This document shows positions 43,376-52,223 of a stretch of DNA of 64,000 bases, piece after piece (the stretch's first letter is position 1; each line of letters starts with the position of its first letter). A model generated the notes under the pieces. That model had not been told where the DNA came from and ran no database searches. It worked only from the letters and a program-made list of their open reading frames with translations. This stretch comes from Bradyrhizobium sp. Arg816 (GTDB taxonomy: Bacteria; Pseudomonadota; Alphaproteobacteria; Rhizobiales; Xanthobacteraceae), in NCBI RefSeq assembly GCF_029989365.1, contig NZ_JAPRAQ010000009.1, forward strand, positions 186,001 to 250,000, read 5' to 3'. The translations under genes were made by a program, and so were the position numbers.

Positions 43376-43558
43376 GGACGCTTCCTCCCGCGCTTTGCTG
43401 GATACGACGTTCAACATCAGAGAATACCCACTGGAAGCACGGTTACGACGGGCGAGGAAATATCAGGCCGGGGGCTGCAATGGCAACCCGGGATGCTACG
43501 TTTTCCCTCCGAAATCCTGAGTCCGGCCAACGGTTTGGCCGCAACTTGGGGCCGTGGT

Positions 43559-44182
43559 TTAGCGGGGGTTATCGCTCGCATAGCCCAGCGCCGAGGCCGG
43601 CATCTCGGCCGCCGGAGCCTCCGGGATCACGCTGGCCACCGCCGGTCCCCGCAAGCCGGGAGCAGTGCTCGGCGCGTCCGGCGTGCCGTTGATCATGTTG
43701 GAAAGTCCGCTGAATCCGGCCTGGGCGATCTTCCGCAGCACGAGGTCGTCGGCGGCGCCCCAGGGATCGCGGCCGCCCTTGGCGGCGGTCAGTTCCTCGC
43801 CTGAGAGGCGCAATGCCCGCTGCTGGTTGGCGTCGTAGACGTCCCAGACCCAGGCGATCACGGTCTTGCCGCGCACGATTTGGGCGGAGAGGTAACTGCG
43901 CACGCGATAGGCAGCCGTCCCCTCGCGGGAGACGACGGACAGGCTGCGCAGCTTGGATTCGCTGTCGAGCACGCCGACCATGCGGTCGAACACCTGCGGG
44001 GGCGGCCCGTCGATCGATTCGAAGGCCACGGTCGCCCCGGAGCCGGCGCTCGGCGCCATCGCATAGGAGTTGGCGGCACCGCCGCCGCCGGCGCAGCCGC
44101 CAAGCGCGGTCGCTACCGCCAGCAACATGACCGCCAGCACGCGCGAACCCGCGCGGCCCAGGATGAATGACGCGTCCCTCAT
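43559..44182 (-). CDS. Putative lipoprotein of unknown function
   Basis: 207 residues. An N-terminal hydrophobic segment ends in a lipobox-like LGGCAGGGG, so a lipidated cysteine near residue 28 is likely. The mature part includes FESIDGPPPQVFDRMVGVLD and KTVIAWVWDVYDANQQRALR, which suggests a compact periplasmic domain, and an Ala/Pro tail. I do not recognise a named family. Starts at 44182 (chosen) and 44212 are both possible; neither has a clear ribosome site. Confidence 0.65.
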   Translation of the reverse strand: MRDASFILGRAGSRVLAVMLLAVATALGGCAGGGGAANSYAMAPSAGSGATVAFESIDGPPPQVFDRMVGVLDSESKLRSLSVVSREGTAAYRVRSYLSAQIVRGKTVIAWVWDVYDANQQRALRLSGEELTAAKGGRDPWGAADDLVLRKIAQAGFSGLSNMINGTPDAPSTAPGLRGPAVASVIPEAPAAEMPASALGYASDNPR

Positions 44183-44250
44183 TATGGGGGCAGCGATATC
44201 GTTAAAACGCATTAACGTCTAGGGCGGGAATGCTACATCGGCCCTCTGGA

Positions 44251-44294
44251 GCACATCGCGGCCGGGGCCGGTGGGCGGCCCGGCCGCGATGTGC
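44251..44294. terminator. Perfect 16-bp hairpin after the MerR gene
   Basis: Arms GCACATCGCGGCCGGG and CCCGGCCGCGATGTGC are exact inverses around a 12-nt loop. It lies 8 bases past the stop of the MerR-type gene and before the lipoprotein gene. No T-run follows, so a factor-independent terminator is likely but not certain. Confidence 0.6.
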
Positions 44295-44302
44295 ATGCTC
44301 GC

Positions 44303-45235
44303 TCAGGCTGCCAGATGATGTCGCATCGCAGCCTGGATCCACACCCATTCCCGGTTTGGGCTGGAGTCGGGGGACTGCCCTCTCATGATGGCTACCAGTT
44401 CCCAATAGCGGTTCGCGCGAGCATCGTGCCGGACATATTTCGTGCGCATCCAGTTACGGAAGCCGGCGTCGGGCTTCTGGTTCAGCAGGCGAGCCGAGAT
44501 CTCCAGCCAATCCCGCGCCAGCTCATTGGCTTGCGCGGATGACGGTTCAAGCCCCTGTTCGATGGCTTGCTTCGCCCTGAGCACTATGGCGTCGCTGGCT
44601 TCCTGACAGGCCTTCATATCGATGACCTCGCGATCCCAGACATCACCGGCGTTGGCTCGCATATTGGCGATGAAGGAGGGATCGCTCAGGAGGGCTGCAA
44701 GCTCGATCCATGCGTCGCATTGCTCAGGCGTTGGCTCGTCGGGCAGTTCCGGGACGGTCGCTTCCACCATCTGGCGGACCCATTCCTGATCGATGTTGAT
44801 GCCGTCGGACACTCTTTCAAAAAAGCGTTCAACCACGTTGCGTCGTTCCACGCGGGACAGTTGCGTCATGCTCCAAAATCTCCTCAGATCGGCTTCGGTG
44901 AGTTGCGGTGATCGCAACGCAGCCCGCAGCGCGGCGGCGACGCGGCGCTGAGCGGCGATCTCCGCCTCCAGCGCTTCGAGCCGTAGCTTCAGAGCCTCGG
45001 CAAGCGACAGCTCCTGGCGGAGGACCTCCCGGATCGCATCCAGGCCAAGGCCGGCATCACGGAGACAGCGGATGAGCTCCAGTCGGACGAGTTCGCTATC
45101 CGTGAAGACGCGGTAGCCGCTCGCAGTTCGGTCTGCCGGCGGCAACAATCCCTCGTCCGAATAGAAGCGAAGCTTGCGGACCGAGATGCCGCAGAGCCGT
45201 GCCGCTTCGCCGATGCTGTAGGTGCGTTGCTTCAT
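44303..45235 (-). CDS. MerR-family regulator with TipA-like effector domain
   Basis: 310 residues. The N-terminal MerR winged helix is YSIGEAARLCGISVRKLRFY (6-25) and RTASGYRVFTDSELVRLELI, then a coiled coil (85-115) and a helical C-terminal half of about 190 residues, resembling TipAS-type ligand-binding domains. The MerR part lacks the metal-site cysteines of mercury/copper regulators, so an organic effector is more likely. It is a single gene next to pgeF; no obvious target is beside it. Confidence 0.85.
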   Translation of the reverse strand: MKQRTYSIGEAARLCGISVRKLRFYSDEGLLPPADRTASGYRVFTDSELVRLELIRCLRDAGLGLDAIREVLRQELSLAEALKLRLEALEAEIAAQRRVAAALRAALRSPQLTEADLRRFWSMTQLSRVERRNVVERFFERVSDGINIDQEWVRQMVEATVPELPDEPTPEQCDAWIELAALLSDPSFIANMRANAGDVWDREVIDMKACQEASDAIVLRAKQAIEQGLEPSSAQANELARDWLEISARLLNQKPDAGFRNWMRTKYVRHDARANRYWELVAIMRGQSPDSSPNREWVWIQAAMRHHLAA

Positions 45236-45307
45236 TCCGCGTTTCTGCGGTTTCCAGCAGGTGGAGAGTCAAGGCCGTTTTGAAGCAGGAACGAAGCGAC
45301 GGCCAGC

Positions 45308-46075
45308 TTACCCCTCGAGCGCTATCGCGTGAATGTGGCGGCCGTAATCCGGCTCCTTGCGATGCACCGAGCGGCGATAGCTGAAGAAGCGCTCGTCGGC
45401 ATAGGTGTCCAGGCCGAGGTCGTCGATCATCAGGATGCCGGCGGCTTCGAGCCGCTTCCGGATGAAGCCGGCGAGGTCGAACATCGCGTGTCCGGCGCGC
45501 ACCGACGGGATGAAGAACATGGCGTTGTCCGCGTCCACCTCGATGAAGCGCGCCACGAACTCGTTGCCGACCTCGTAGCTGTCCTGGCGGATCAAGGGGC
45601 CGATCGCGGCGATGATCCCGCTGCGCGTGGCGCCGAGCTTCTCCATCGCCGAGATCGTCTGTTCCAGCACGCCGGTCAGCGCGCCCTTCCAGCCGGCATG
45701 GGCGCCGCCGATCACGCGCGCGTTGGGATCGACGAACAGCACCGGTCCGCAATCGGCGGTGGAGACGCCGAGCGCGATGCCGGGTGTTGTCGTGACCAGC
45801 GCATCGCCCTTCGGCCGCGGCCCGCTCGGCCACGGCGCTTCGGCGACGAGGACATCGGGCGAATGGATCTGGTGCAGGCTGATGAAGCGCTCCGGGGCGA
45901 CGCCGACATGCTCGGCCATGCGGCGGCGGTTCTCCGCGACATGCGCCGGATCGTCGTTGGAGCCGAGCCCGCCATTGAGCGCCGAATAGATCCCGCCCGA
46001 GACGCCGCCCTCGCGGGTGAAGAAGGCGTGGCGCAGGCCGGGCACGGCCGACAGCAGCGACGAAGCAAGCGTCAT
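45308..46075 (-). CDS. pgeF: Peptidoglycan editing factor PgeF (YfiH/laccase-domain)
   Basis: 255 residues of the DUF152/YfiH family, which removes wrongly incorporated residues from peptidoglycan precursors; some members are multicopper-like polyphenol oxidases. Conserved LHQIHSPDV, VSTADCGPVLFVD and VIGGAHAGWKGAL give the His/Cys metal site. Its start overlaps the end of the upstream methyltransferase gene by 4 bases, making it the last gene of a dienelactone hydrolase-lgt-midA-pgeF run. Confidence 0.92.
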   Translation of the reverse strand: MTLASSLLSAVPGLRHAFFTREGGVSGGIYSALNGGLGSNDDPAHVAENRRRMAEHVGVAPERFISLHQIHSPDVLVAEAPWPSGPRPKGDALVTTTPGIALGVSTADCGPVLFVDPNARVIGGAHAGWKGALTGVLEQTISAMEKLGATRSGIIAAIGPLIRQDSYEVGNEFVARFIEVDADNAMFFIPSVRAGHAMFDLAGFIRKRLEAAGILMIDDLGLDTYADERFFSYRRSVHRKEPDYGRHIHAIALEG

Positions 46076-47190
46076 GAGGCGCCTCCGGCCCGTTCGAGAT
46101 CGCTGAGGCCGGCGATGCCGGTCAGCCGCGGCTCGGAGATGCCGAGCACCTTGAACATCGAGCCCATGCCGCTGCGCCCGGTATCGGTCAGGCGCTTGAG
46201 CGCCACTGAAATGTCGGTCGCAACGTCAGGCGTCGCCTTCTGCATCAGGGCAGCCGCGCGGGTATCGATGCCGACGCGTTTGAGGAAATCACCCTGCGTC
46301 ACCGGGCCGTGCGCGCGGGCGCCGACATCCTCGGCCGCGCGCGCCAGCGCCTGGAAGTCGACATGGGCGGTGACGTCGGCCTGGCCCGGTGCCTTCAGCG
46401 GATCGGTGAAGGTGTGGCGCGCGATCGCCTGGAAGGTGTCGCCGGCATCGCTGCGCAGATGGCCGTAGTCGATGATCAGCGCCGCGCCGTCCTGGTCGCG
46501 CACGCGCGTGGCGAGCTTCATGATCTCGCCGTCGGGCCGCCATTCGAACACGGCGCCGACGGGAGCGGCGCGTACCAGAGGCGGCAGCAGCACGTCGAAG
46601 CGCGGCGTCGGGTCGGCAGCCGCGCCGAATTGAAGCTTGCCGTTGGGATCGATCTCGATCACGCGCTCGTGCCAGCCGTTCTCGCGCTTCACCATCTGGT
46701 GGATCGGCAGCACGTCGAAATATTCGTTGGCGAGGATGATGCTTGGGCCTTCCGGCACGTCGTCGATGCTGTCGTGCCAGGCGATGTTGCGCACGCCCGC
46801 CAGCGTCGCACTCTGCCGCTCGCGCAGCACGGGATTGACCTCGACCATGTGGACATGAAGCGCCTGGTAGAGCGGCGGCAACACGCGCAGTGCGCGCAGC
46901 GCATCCGCCATCATGGTGCCGCGGCCGGGGCCGAGCTCGATCAGCCGCAGGAATTGCGGCGAGCCCATCTGCTTCCACACCGAGGCGGTCCACAGCCCCA
47001 GGAGCTCGCCGAACATCTGGCTGACCTCGGGCGCGGTGGTGAAGTCGCCTTCGCGCCCGAGCGGATCGCGCGAGACGTAATAGCCATAGCGCGGATGCAT
47101 CAGGCACAGTTCCATGTACCGCCAGACCGGCATGGGCCCTGAGGATTTGATCAGCGCCTTGATCTCGTTGAGTAGCGGCTGTTCGGTCAC
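46072..47190 (-). CDS. SAM-dependent methyltransferase, MidA/NDUFAF7 family
   Basis: 372 residues. LRLIELGPGRGTMM (82-95) is the SAM loop and GDFTTAPEVSQMFGELL (48-64) the family signature. The mitochondrial orthologue NDUFAF7 dimethylates an arginine of the complex I subunit NDUFS2, so a role in respiratory complex I assembly is plausible in this ancestor-like lineage. Coupled by overlap to pgeF and 21 bases after lgt. Confidence 0.9.
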   Translation of the reverse strand: MTEQPLLNEIKALIKSSGPMPVWRYMELCLMHPRYGYYVSRDPLGREGDFTTAPEVSQMFGELLGLWTASVWKQMGSPQFLRLIELGPGRGTMMADALRALRVLPPLYQALHVHMVEVNPVLRERQSATLAGVRNIAWHDSIDDVPEGPSIILANEYFDVLPIHQMVKRENGWHERVIEIDPNGKLQFGAAADPTPRFDVLLPPLVRAAPVGAVFEWRPDGEIMKLATRVRDQDGAALIIDYGHLRSDAGDTFQAIARHTFTDPLKAPGQADVTAHVDFQALARAAEDVGARAHGPVTQGDFLKRVGIDTRAAALMQKATPDVATDISVALKRLTDTGRSGMGSMFKVLGISEPRLTGIAGLSDLERAGGAS

Positions 47191-47211
47191 GGTCTGTCTT
47201 CTCGAAAGGAA

Positions 47212-48057
47212 TTAACTGATGGTCCCGGCGGGCTTCGGCGCGCCGCGCCTGACAGCCAATACAATAAGTATGAGGCCTACAATAAGCATCGGGATCGACA
47301 ACAGCATGCCCATGGTTAATCCGCCCCAGAGGAAGCCGAGCTGGACGTCCGGCTCGCGGAAATGCTCGCCGGCGATGCGGGTCAGGCCATAGATCAGGAT
47401 GAAGGCGCCGAGGATCATGCCGGGCCGCTTCAGGGCGCCGAAACGGATCATCACCGCGAGCACGGTGAACAGCAGGATGCCCTCCATGCCGGCCTCATAG
47501 AGCTGGCTCGGATGGCGCGGCAGCTGCGAGGGATCGTTGGGGAAGATCATCGCCCAGGGTAGGCTGGGGTCGGTGGCGCGGCCCCACAATTCGCCATTGA
47601 TGAAATTGGCGATGCGTCCGAGCAGCAGCCCGACCGGGGCGACCGCCGTGGTGATGTCGCCCAGCGACAGGATCGAGATGCGGTTGCGATAGGCAAACCA
47701 CATCACTGCGACGACGCAGCCGAGGAAGCCGCCATGGAAGGACATGCCGCCCTCCCACAATTTGAAGATCGCGGCGGGGTGATCGATGAAGAAGGGCAGA
47801 TTGTAGAACAGCACATAGCCGGTGCGGCCGCCGAGGATGATGCCGAGCGTGACCCAGAGGATGAAGTCGTCGATCTGCACCAGCGACATCGGCGGGGGGC
47901 CGCTCCACAGGCGCTCTTTCTTCAGCAGCGAGCGCGCATAGAGCCAGCCGAACACGATGCCGCTGATATAGGCCAGCGCATACCAGCGGATCGCGAACGG
48001 ACCGATCTCGATCGCGATCGGCCTGAAGGCGGGAAAGTCGATGAGCAGAAAGGGCAT
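47212..48057 (-). CDS. lgt: Prolipoprotein diacylglyceryl transferase
   Basis: Polytopic inner-membrane enzyme that attaches diacylglycerol from phosphatidylglycerol to the lipobox cysteine of prolipoproteins. 281 residues, about seven helices. Signatures: AIRWYALAYISGIVFGW, LGGRTGYVLFYN and GRIANFINGELWGR. ATG 48057 gives MPFLLIDFPAF; the open frame upstream lies within the hydrolase gene. Its donor lipid depends on PgsA, encoded at 13.3 kb. Confidence 0.96.
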   Translation of the reverse strand: MPFLLIDFPAFRPIAIEIGPFAIRWYALAYISGIVFGWLYARSLLKKERLWSGPPPMSLVQIDDFILWVTLGIILGGRTGYVLFYNLPFFIDHPAAIFKLWEGGMSFHGGFLGCVVAVMWFAYRNRISILSLGDITTAVAPVGLLLGRIANFINGELWGRATDPSLPWAMIFPNDPSQLPRHPSQLYEAGMEGILLFTVLAVMIRFGALKRPGMILGAFILIYGLTRIAGEHFREPDVQLGFLWGGLTMGMLLSIPMLIVGLILIVLAVRRGAPKPAGTIS

Positions 48058-48071
48058 CAGGCCTTCTAGAC

Positions 48072-48803
48072 TTAAACGAGATTGCGGCGATAGAGCGCCA
48101 GCAGCCGCTCCCAATGCCGCTCGGCGGCGTCGCGGTCGTAGACCGGACGCTTGGGGAAGGCGAAGCCGTGATGCGTGCCGGGATAGATCTCGACCTCGGC
48201 TTTCGCGCCGCTCATGCCCTGTTTGACCTTCTCGATGACCTCGGCGGGCGCGTAGATGTCGGTCTCGGCGCAGGCGAAATAGAGTTCGGCCCTGGTCTTG
48301 CCGGCGGCGAGATGCGGGCTGTTGTCTTCGTCGGTCGCCAGATGCGTTCCGTAGATCGAGGCGGCGGCCTTGACGCGGTCGGCAAAGTGCGTGGCCGCGT
48401 TGACGGCGTAACGGCCGCTCATGCAATAGCCGACGGTGCCGACGATTTTCGTATTGGCAGCCGCCTGGCCCTCGGCATAGGTGAGCAGGGCCCTGGTATC
48501 CTCCATGATCATGGGAATGTTGAGCGAGGCCATGAGCTGGAACATGCGCTTGCGCTCGGGTGCATTCGGATCGGCCGGCAGCGCGCCGAGCTCCATCACG
48601 CCGGAGCGGTAATAGAGGTTCGGCAGCATCACGTAATAGCCCGAGGTGGCGAGCCGGCGCGCCATGTCGCGCAGCTCCTCACGGATCGCCGGCGCATCCA
48701 TGTAGAACAGGATGACCGGAAACGCCCCGCCGCGTTCGGGATGGGTGATGAAGGTTGCGGTGTGGCCGTCCTTGGTGGGAATCGCGATCTGCTGATCGAT
48801 CAT
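48072..48803 (-). CDS. Dienelactone hydrolase family protein
   Basis: 243-residue alpha/beta hydrolase. The nucleophile is a cysteine in GTVGYCMSGRYAVNAA, the histidine is in GTHHGFAFPKR, and an acidic residue falls in CAETDIYAP, the Cys-Asp-His triad of dienelactone hydrolases. It could act on cyclic lactones or esters; no aromatic-degradation genes flank it. ATG 48803 begins MIDQQIAIPT. First gene of the run with lgt 14 bases downstream, and divergent from ubiK. Confidence 0.88.
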   Translation of the reverse strand: MIDQQIAIPTKDGHTATFITHPERGGAFPVILFYMDAPAIREELRDMARRLATSGYYVMLPNLYYRSGVMELGALPADPNAPERKRMFQLMASLNIPMIMEDTRALLTYAEGQAAANTKIVGTVGYCMSGRYAVNAATHFADRVKAAASIYGTHLATDEDNSPHLAAGKTRAELYFACAETDIYAPAEVIEKVKQGMSGAKAEVEIYPGTHHGFAFPKRPVYDRDAAERHWERLLALYRRNLV

Positions 48804-48970
48804 CTCGTGCGCCTTCTGATTCTTGTTATGCAGGGACGTTGAATACGATTGCAAGGAAACCGGGGCATGACAAGGATACCGCCGATCGGCCCTTGAACCG
48901 TTTCGCCCGGATTGCCATTGTCTTTTCGCGCGTTCGCGCAAAGTTTATCTGAGGCCGCCAGGAGACCGAC

Positions 48971-49222
48971 ATGACCCAGACCAACAACCGGTTTTTCGAC
49001 GAGATCGGCCGCCTGATGAACGACGCCGCCGGTGCCGCCCAGGGCGTCAAGCGCGAGTTCGACACCGTGATGCGCACCCAGGCCGAGAAATTCCTGCGCG
49101 ACATGGACCTGGTCAAGCGCGAGGAGTTCGAGGCGGTCAAGGACATGGCCCGCCTCGCCCGCGAGGAGAACGAGGCCCTGAAGGCGCGCATCGTGGCGCT
49201 GGAGGCCAAGCTCGGCGGGTAG
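48971..49222 (+). CDS. ubiK: Ubiquinone biosynthesis accessory factor UbiK
   Basis: 83-residue helical protein of the YqiC/BMFP family. Start MTQTNNRFFDEIGRLMNDAA and a C-terminal coiled coil (VKREEFEAVKDMARLAREEN) are typical. In E. coli UbiK helps assemble the aerobic ubiquinone pathway with UbiJ; Brucella BMFP has membrane-fusogenic activity in vitro. GGAGACCGAC precedes the ATG. Divergent from the dienelactone hydrolase-lgt operon. Confidence 0.9.
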   Translation: MTQTNNRFFDEIGRLMNDAAGAAQGVKREFDTVMRTQAEKFLRDMDLVKREEFEAVKDMARLAREENEALKARIVALEAKLGG

Positions 49223-49243
49223 GGCCGTCGTACGGCGCTCTTC

Positions 49244-49408
49244 CTTACCCTCCCCTGGAGGGGGAGGGTCGATCGCGCGCAGCGCGAGCGGGGTGGGGTG
49301 ACAGTCTCGCCGCGTCGAACAGTGCCCGTGGGGAGGGATCACCCCACCCCGGCTCACATTTCGCTGCGCTCAATGTGAGCCGACCCTCCCCCTCCAGGGG
49401 AGGGTAAG
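49244..49408. repeat. Long palindromic repeat between ubiK and rplY
   Basis: The 28-base arms at 49244-49271 (starting CTTACCCTCCCCTGGAGG) and 49381-49408 (ending CCAGGGGAGGGTAAG) are perfectly inverse. The interior has further inverse pairs such as GGGGTGGGGTGA / TCACCCCACCCC and CTCACATT / AATGTGAG. It takes up half of the 343-base intergenic region; the rest (49409-49565) holds the rplY leader, with no other feature seen. Confidence 0.85.
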
Positions 49409-49565
49409 AGCCCGGGCTGCCCGCCCATTCTCCTTGTCATTTCCGCGTCTTCCGGGTAAAAGCCCGCCAAGTTCACGGCCCCCGCACCCCTGGAGGCTTG
49501 CTGTGAGCTATGCCATGGGCCGCGCTGCGGCCCATTAACTTTTGCAAAAACAAGGACTTAACGAC

Positions 49566-50282
49566 ATGGCGACGACCGTCAAGGAATTGAAGGCGACCGC
49601 ACGTCCGAAGAGCGGCAAGGGGGCCGCCCGGGCTGAGCGTCGCGCCGGGAGAGTGCCCGGAGTGATCTATGGTAACAACCAGCCCCCGCTCCCGATCTCG
49701 GTTGACGATCGCGAACTGCGCACGCGCATCCTCGCCGGCCGGTTCCTGACCACGCTGGTCGACGTCGAGCTCGACGGCAAGAAGCACCGCGTGATTCCGC
49801 GCGACTATCACCTCGATCCGGTCAAGGACTTCCCGATCCATGTCGACTTCATGCGGCTCGGCGAAGGCGCCACCATCCGTATCAGCGTGCCCTTGCACGT
49901 GGTGAAGGCCGAAGGTTCGCCCGGCGTGAAGCGCGGCGGCGCTGTCAACATCGTCGCGCATTCGATCGACCTCGAATGCGGCGTCGAGAGCATCCCGCAA
50001 TTCATCGAGGCTGATGTCGGCTCACTCGAAATCGGTCACTCCCTGCATCTGGCCGACATCAAGCTGCCGGCCGGCGTGAAGGCGCTGACCCGCGAGGACG
50101 CGACCCTCGTCACCATCGTGCCGCCGTCCGGCTACGCCGAAGAGCAGAAGGCCGCGGCTGCGGCTGCAGCTCCGGGCGCTGCTGCGGCTGCTCCGGCGGC
50201 TGGCGCTGCGGCTCCGGCTGCGGGTGCTGCTGCTCCGGCTGCGGCTGCCAAGGCTCCCGCCGGCGGCGACAAGAAGAAGTAA
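49566..50282 (+). CDS. rplY: 50S ribosomal protein L25/general stress protein Ctc
   Basis: 5S-rRNA-binding ribosomal protein of the long CTC type, 238 residues. The L25 domain (TARPKSGKGAARAERRAGRV, GVIYGNNQPPLPISV) covers 1-95, the beta-rich C-domain 96-190, and an Ala/Pro-rich low-complexity tail ends GGDKKK. ATG 49566 fits the family; the ATG at 49542 is an extension. rplY-pth-ychF is a widely conserved order. The Ala tail is made of near-repeats of GCTGCGGCTCCGGCTGCG type, prone to length change. Confidence 0.95.
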   Translation: MATTVKELKATARPKSGKGAARAERRAGRVPGVIYGNNQPPLPISVDDRELRTRILAGRFLTTLVDVELDGKKHRVIPRDYHLDPVKDFPIHVDFMRLGEGATIRISVPLHVVKAEGSPGVKRGGAVNIVAHSIDLECGVESIPQFIEADVGSLEIGHSLHLADIKLPAGVKALTREDATLVTIVPPSGYAEEQKAAAAAAAPGAAAAAPAAGAAAPAAGAAAPAAAAKAPAGGDKKK

Positions 50283-50293
50283 TCTCTCAAAGC

Positions 50294-50320
50294 CGGCGCG
50301 CGATCCTTGATCGCGCGCCG
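50294..50320. other. Strong hairpin between rplY and pth
   Basis: Twelve-bp perfect stem CGGCGCGCGATC / GATCGCGCGCCG with a CTT loop, 12 bases after rplY and 20 before pth. No U-tail; possibly an attenuator or mRNA-stability element that sets rplY and pth levels apart. Confidence 0.55.
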
Positions 50321-50340
50321 AGCGAGGGGCGCGCCGCGAC

Positions 50341-50946
50341 ATGCGACTCTTTGTTGGGCTCGGCAATCCCGGCGCGAAATACGCACGTAACCGGCACAAT
50401 ATCGGCTTCATGGCCGTCGACGAGATCGCGCGGCGGCAGGGCTTTGCGCCATGGCGCCGCAGGTTTCAGGGCGAGACCTCGGAAGGTGCGCTCGGCACTG
50501 AGCGCATCATCCTGCTCAAGCCGACGACCTACATGAATGACTCGGGCCGTAGCGTTCAGGAAGCGGCAAGCTTCTTCAAGATCGCGCCCGGCGACGTCAC
50601 CGTGTTCCACGACGAGCTCGAACTGCCGCCGGGCAAGGTGCGGGTGAAGATCGGCGGCGGCATCGCCGGCCACAACGGCCTGCGCTCGATCTCGGCGCAC
50701 ATCGGCAACGACTATCGCCGGGTCCGGCTCGGCATCGGTCATCCCGGCGTCAAGGAACTGGTGCACGGCCACGTGCTGTCGGACTTTGCCAAGGCCGACA
50801 ACGACTGGGTGGCGACGCTGTGCGAGGCGGTGGCCGAGCACGCGGCACTGGTTGCCAAGGGCACGGACGCGACCTTCGCCAACAGGGTGCATCTCGCCAT
50901 GCAGGCGAAGGGCTTTTTGACCAAGGACGAGAACGGCAAGGAATAG
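50341..50946 (+). CDS. pth: Peptidyl-tRNA hydrolase
   Basis: Releases peptides from peptidyl-tRNA that drops off the ribosome. 201 residues. LFVGLGNPGAKYARNRHNIG holds catalytic His19, LLKPTTYMNDSG the substrate-binding Asn, VFHDELELPPGKVRVK the catalytic Asp, and GHNGLRSI completes the site. The start follows immediately on GGCGCGCCGCGAC. Between rplY and ychF, as in many bacteria. Confidence 0.97.
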   Translation: MRLFVGLGNPGAKYARNRHNIGFMAVDEIARRQGFAPWRRRFQGETSEGALGTERIILLKPTTYMNDSGRSVQEAASFFKIAPGDVTVFHDELELPPGKVRVKIGGGIAGHNGLRSISAHIGNDYRRVRLGIGHPGVKELVHGHVLSDFAKADNDWVATLCEAVAEHAALVAKGTDATFANRVHLAMQAKGFLTKDENGKE

Positions 50947-51000
50947 GGCGCCGTTTTCTCCGTCAAGCCCGGCCATGACGAATACGGATAGAGGACGACC

Positions 51001-52098
51001 ATGGGATTTAAATGCGGGATCGTCGGGTTGCCCAATGTCGGCAAGTCGACCTTGTTCAATGCGCTGACCGAGACGGCCGCGGCGCAGGCCGCGAACTATC
51101 CGTTCTGCACCATCGAGCCGAATGTCGGCGAAGTCGCCGTGCCCGATCCGCGGCTCGACAAGCTCTCGGCCATCGCCAAATCGGCGCAGATCATCCCGAC
51201 CCGGCTGACCTTCGTCGACATCGCCGGCCTCGTGCGCGGCGCCTCCAAGGGTGAAGGCCTCGGCAACCAGTTCCTCGCCAACATCCGCGAGGTCGATGCC
51301 ATCGCGCATGTCGTGCGCTGCTTCGAGGATTCCGACATCACGCATGTCGAGGGCAAGATCGCCCCGCTCGCCGACATCGAGACCATCGAGACCGAGCTGA
51401 TGCTCGCCGACCTCGACAGCCTCGAGAAGCGCGTCGACAACCTCACGAAGAAAGCCAAGGGCAACGACAAGGACGCCAAGGAGCAGCTCGACCTCGTCAA
51501 CCGCACGCTGGTGCTGCTGCGCGAGGGCAAGCCCGCCCGCCTCGTCGAACGCAAAGCGGAGGAGGAGCGCGCCTTCGGGATGCTCGGCCTGCTGTCGTCG
51601 AAGCCCGTGCTCTACGTCTGCAACGTCGAGGAAGGCTCGGCCGCCACGGGCAATTCGTTCTCCAAGGCGGTGGAGGAGCAGGCGGCCAAGGAAGGCGCCG
51701 TTGCCGTCGTCATCTCCGCCAAGATCGAATCCGAGATCGCCACCATTTCGCGCGAGGAACGCGCCGACTTCCTGGAGACGCTGGGTCTCGAAGAAGCCGG
51801 CCTCGATCGCCTGATCCGTGCCGGCTACACCCTGCTCGACCTCATCACCTATTTCACGGTGGGCCCGAAGGAAGCGCGCGCCTGGACCATCTATCGCGGC
51901 ACCAAGGCCCCGGGCGCGGCCGGCGTGATCCACACCGACTTCGAGAAGGGTTTTATCCGCGCCGAGACGATTGCGTATGAGGACTATGTCGCGCTGAACG
52001 GCGAAGCCGGCGCCCGCGATGCCGGCAAGTTGCGTCTCGAAGGCAAGGAATACGTCGTCGCCGACGGCGACGTGATGCATTTCAGGTTTAATACGTAA
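51001..52098 (+). CDS. ychF: Redox/ribosome-associated ATPase YchF (Obg family)
   Basis: 365 residues. P-loop GLPNVGKS (9-16), switch region FVDIAGLVRGASKGEGLGNQ and the nucleotide-specificity motif NVEE (LYVCNVEEGS) in place of NKxD, which makes YchF an ATPase. A coiled-coil insertion (about 130-175) and a C-terminal TGS domain (TYFTVGPKEARAWTIYRGT, GDVMHFRFNT) complete the protein. It binds ribosomes and modulates oxidative-stress responses in E. coli. 54 bases after pth. Confidence 0.97.
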   Translation: MGFKCGIVGLPNVGKSTLFNALTETAAAQAANYPFCTIEPNVGEVAVPDPRLDKLSAIAKSAQIIPTRLTFVDIAGLVRGASKGEGLGNQFLANIREVDAIAHVVRCFEDSDITHVEGKIAPLADIETIETELMLADLDSLEKRVDNLTKKAKGNDKDAKEQLDLVNRTLVLLREGKPARLVERKAEEERAFGMLGLLSSKPVLYVCNVEEGSAATGNSFSKAVEEQAAKEGAVAVVISAKIESEIATISREERADFLETLGLEEAGLDRLIRAGYTLLDLITYFTVGPKEARAWTIYRGTKAPGAAGVIHTDFEKGFIRAETIAYEDYVALNGEAGARDAGKLRLEGKEYVVADGDVMHFRFNT

Positions 52099-52117
52099 GA
52101 CTCGAAAGAGCGCTCTC

Positions 52118-52207
52118 GTAGGGTGGCAAAGGCGCATCGCGCCGTGCCCACCATCTATCCAATATAGCGACGGAAGAGGTGGGCACGCTTCGCTTTGCCC
52201 ACCCTAC
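52118..52207. repeat. Interspersed palindromic repeat, GTAGGGTGGGC family (copy 4)
   Basis: Begins GTAGGGTGGCAAAGG (one G missing) and ends CTTTGCCCACCCTAC. Sits between the convergent ychF and DUF4282 genes. Confidence 0.8.
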
Positions 52208-52223
52208 GGCGCCTACGCCTGCC

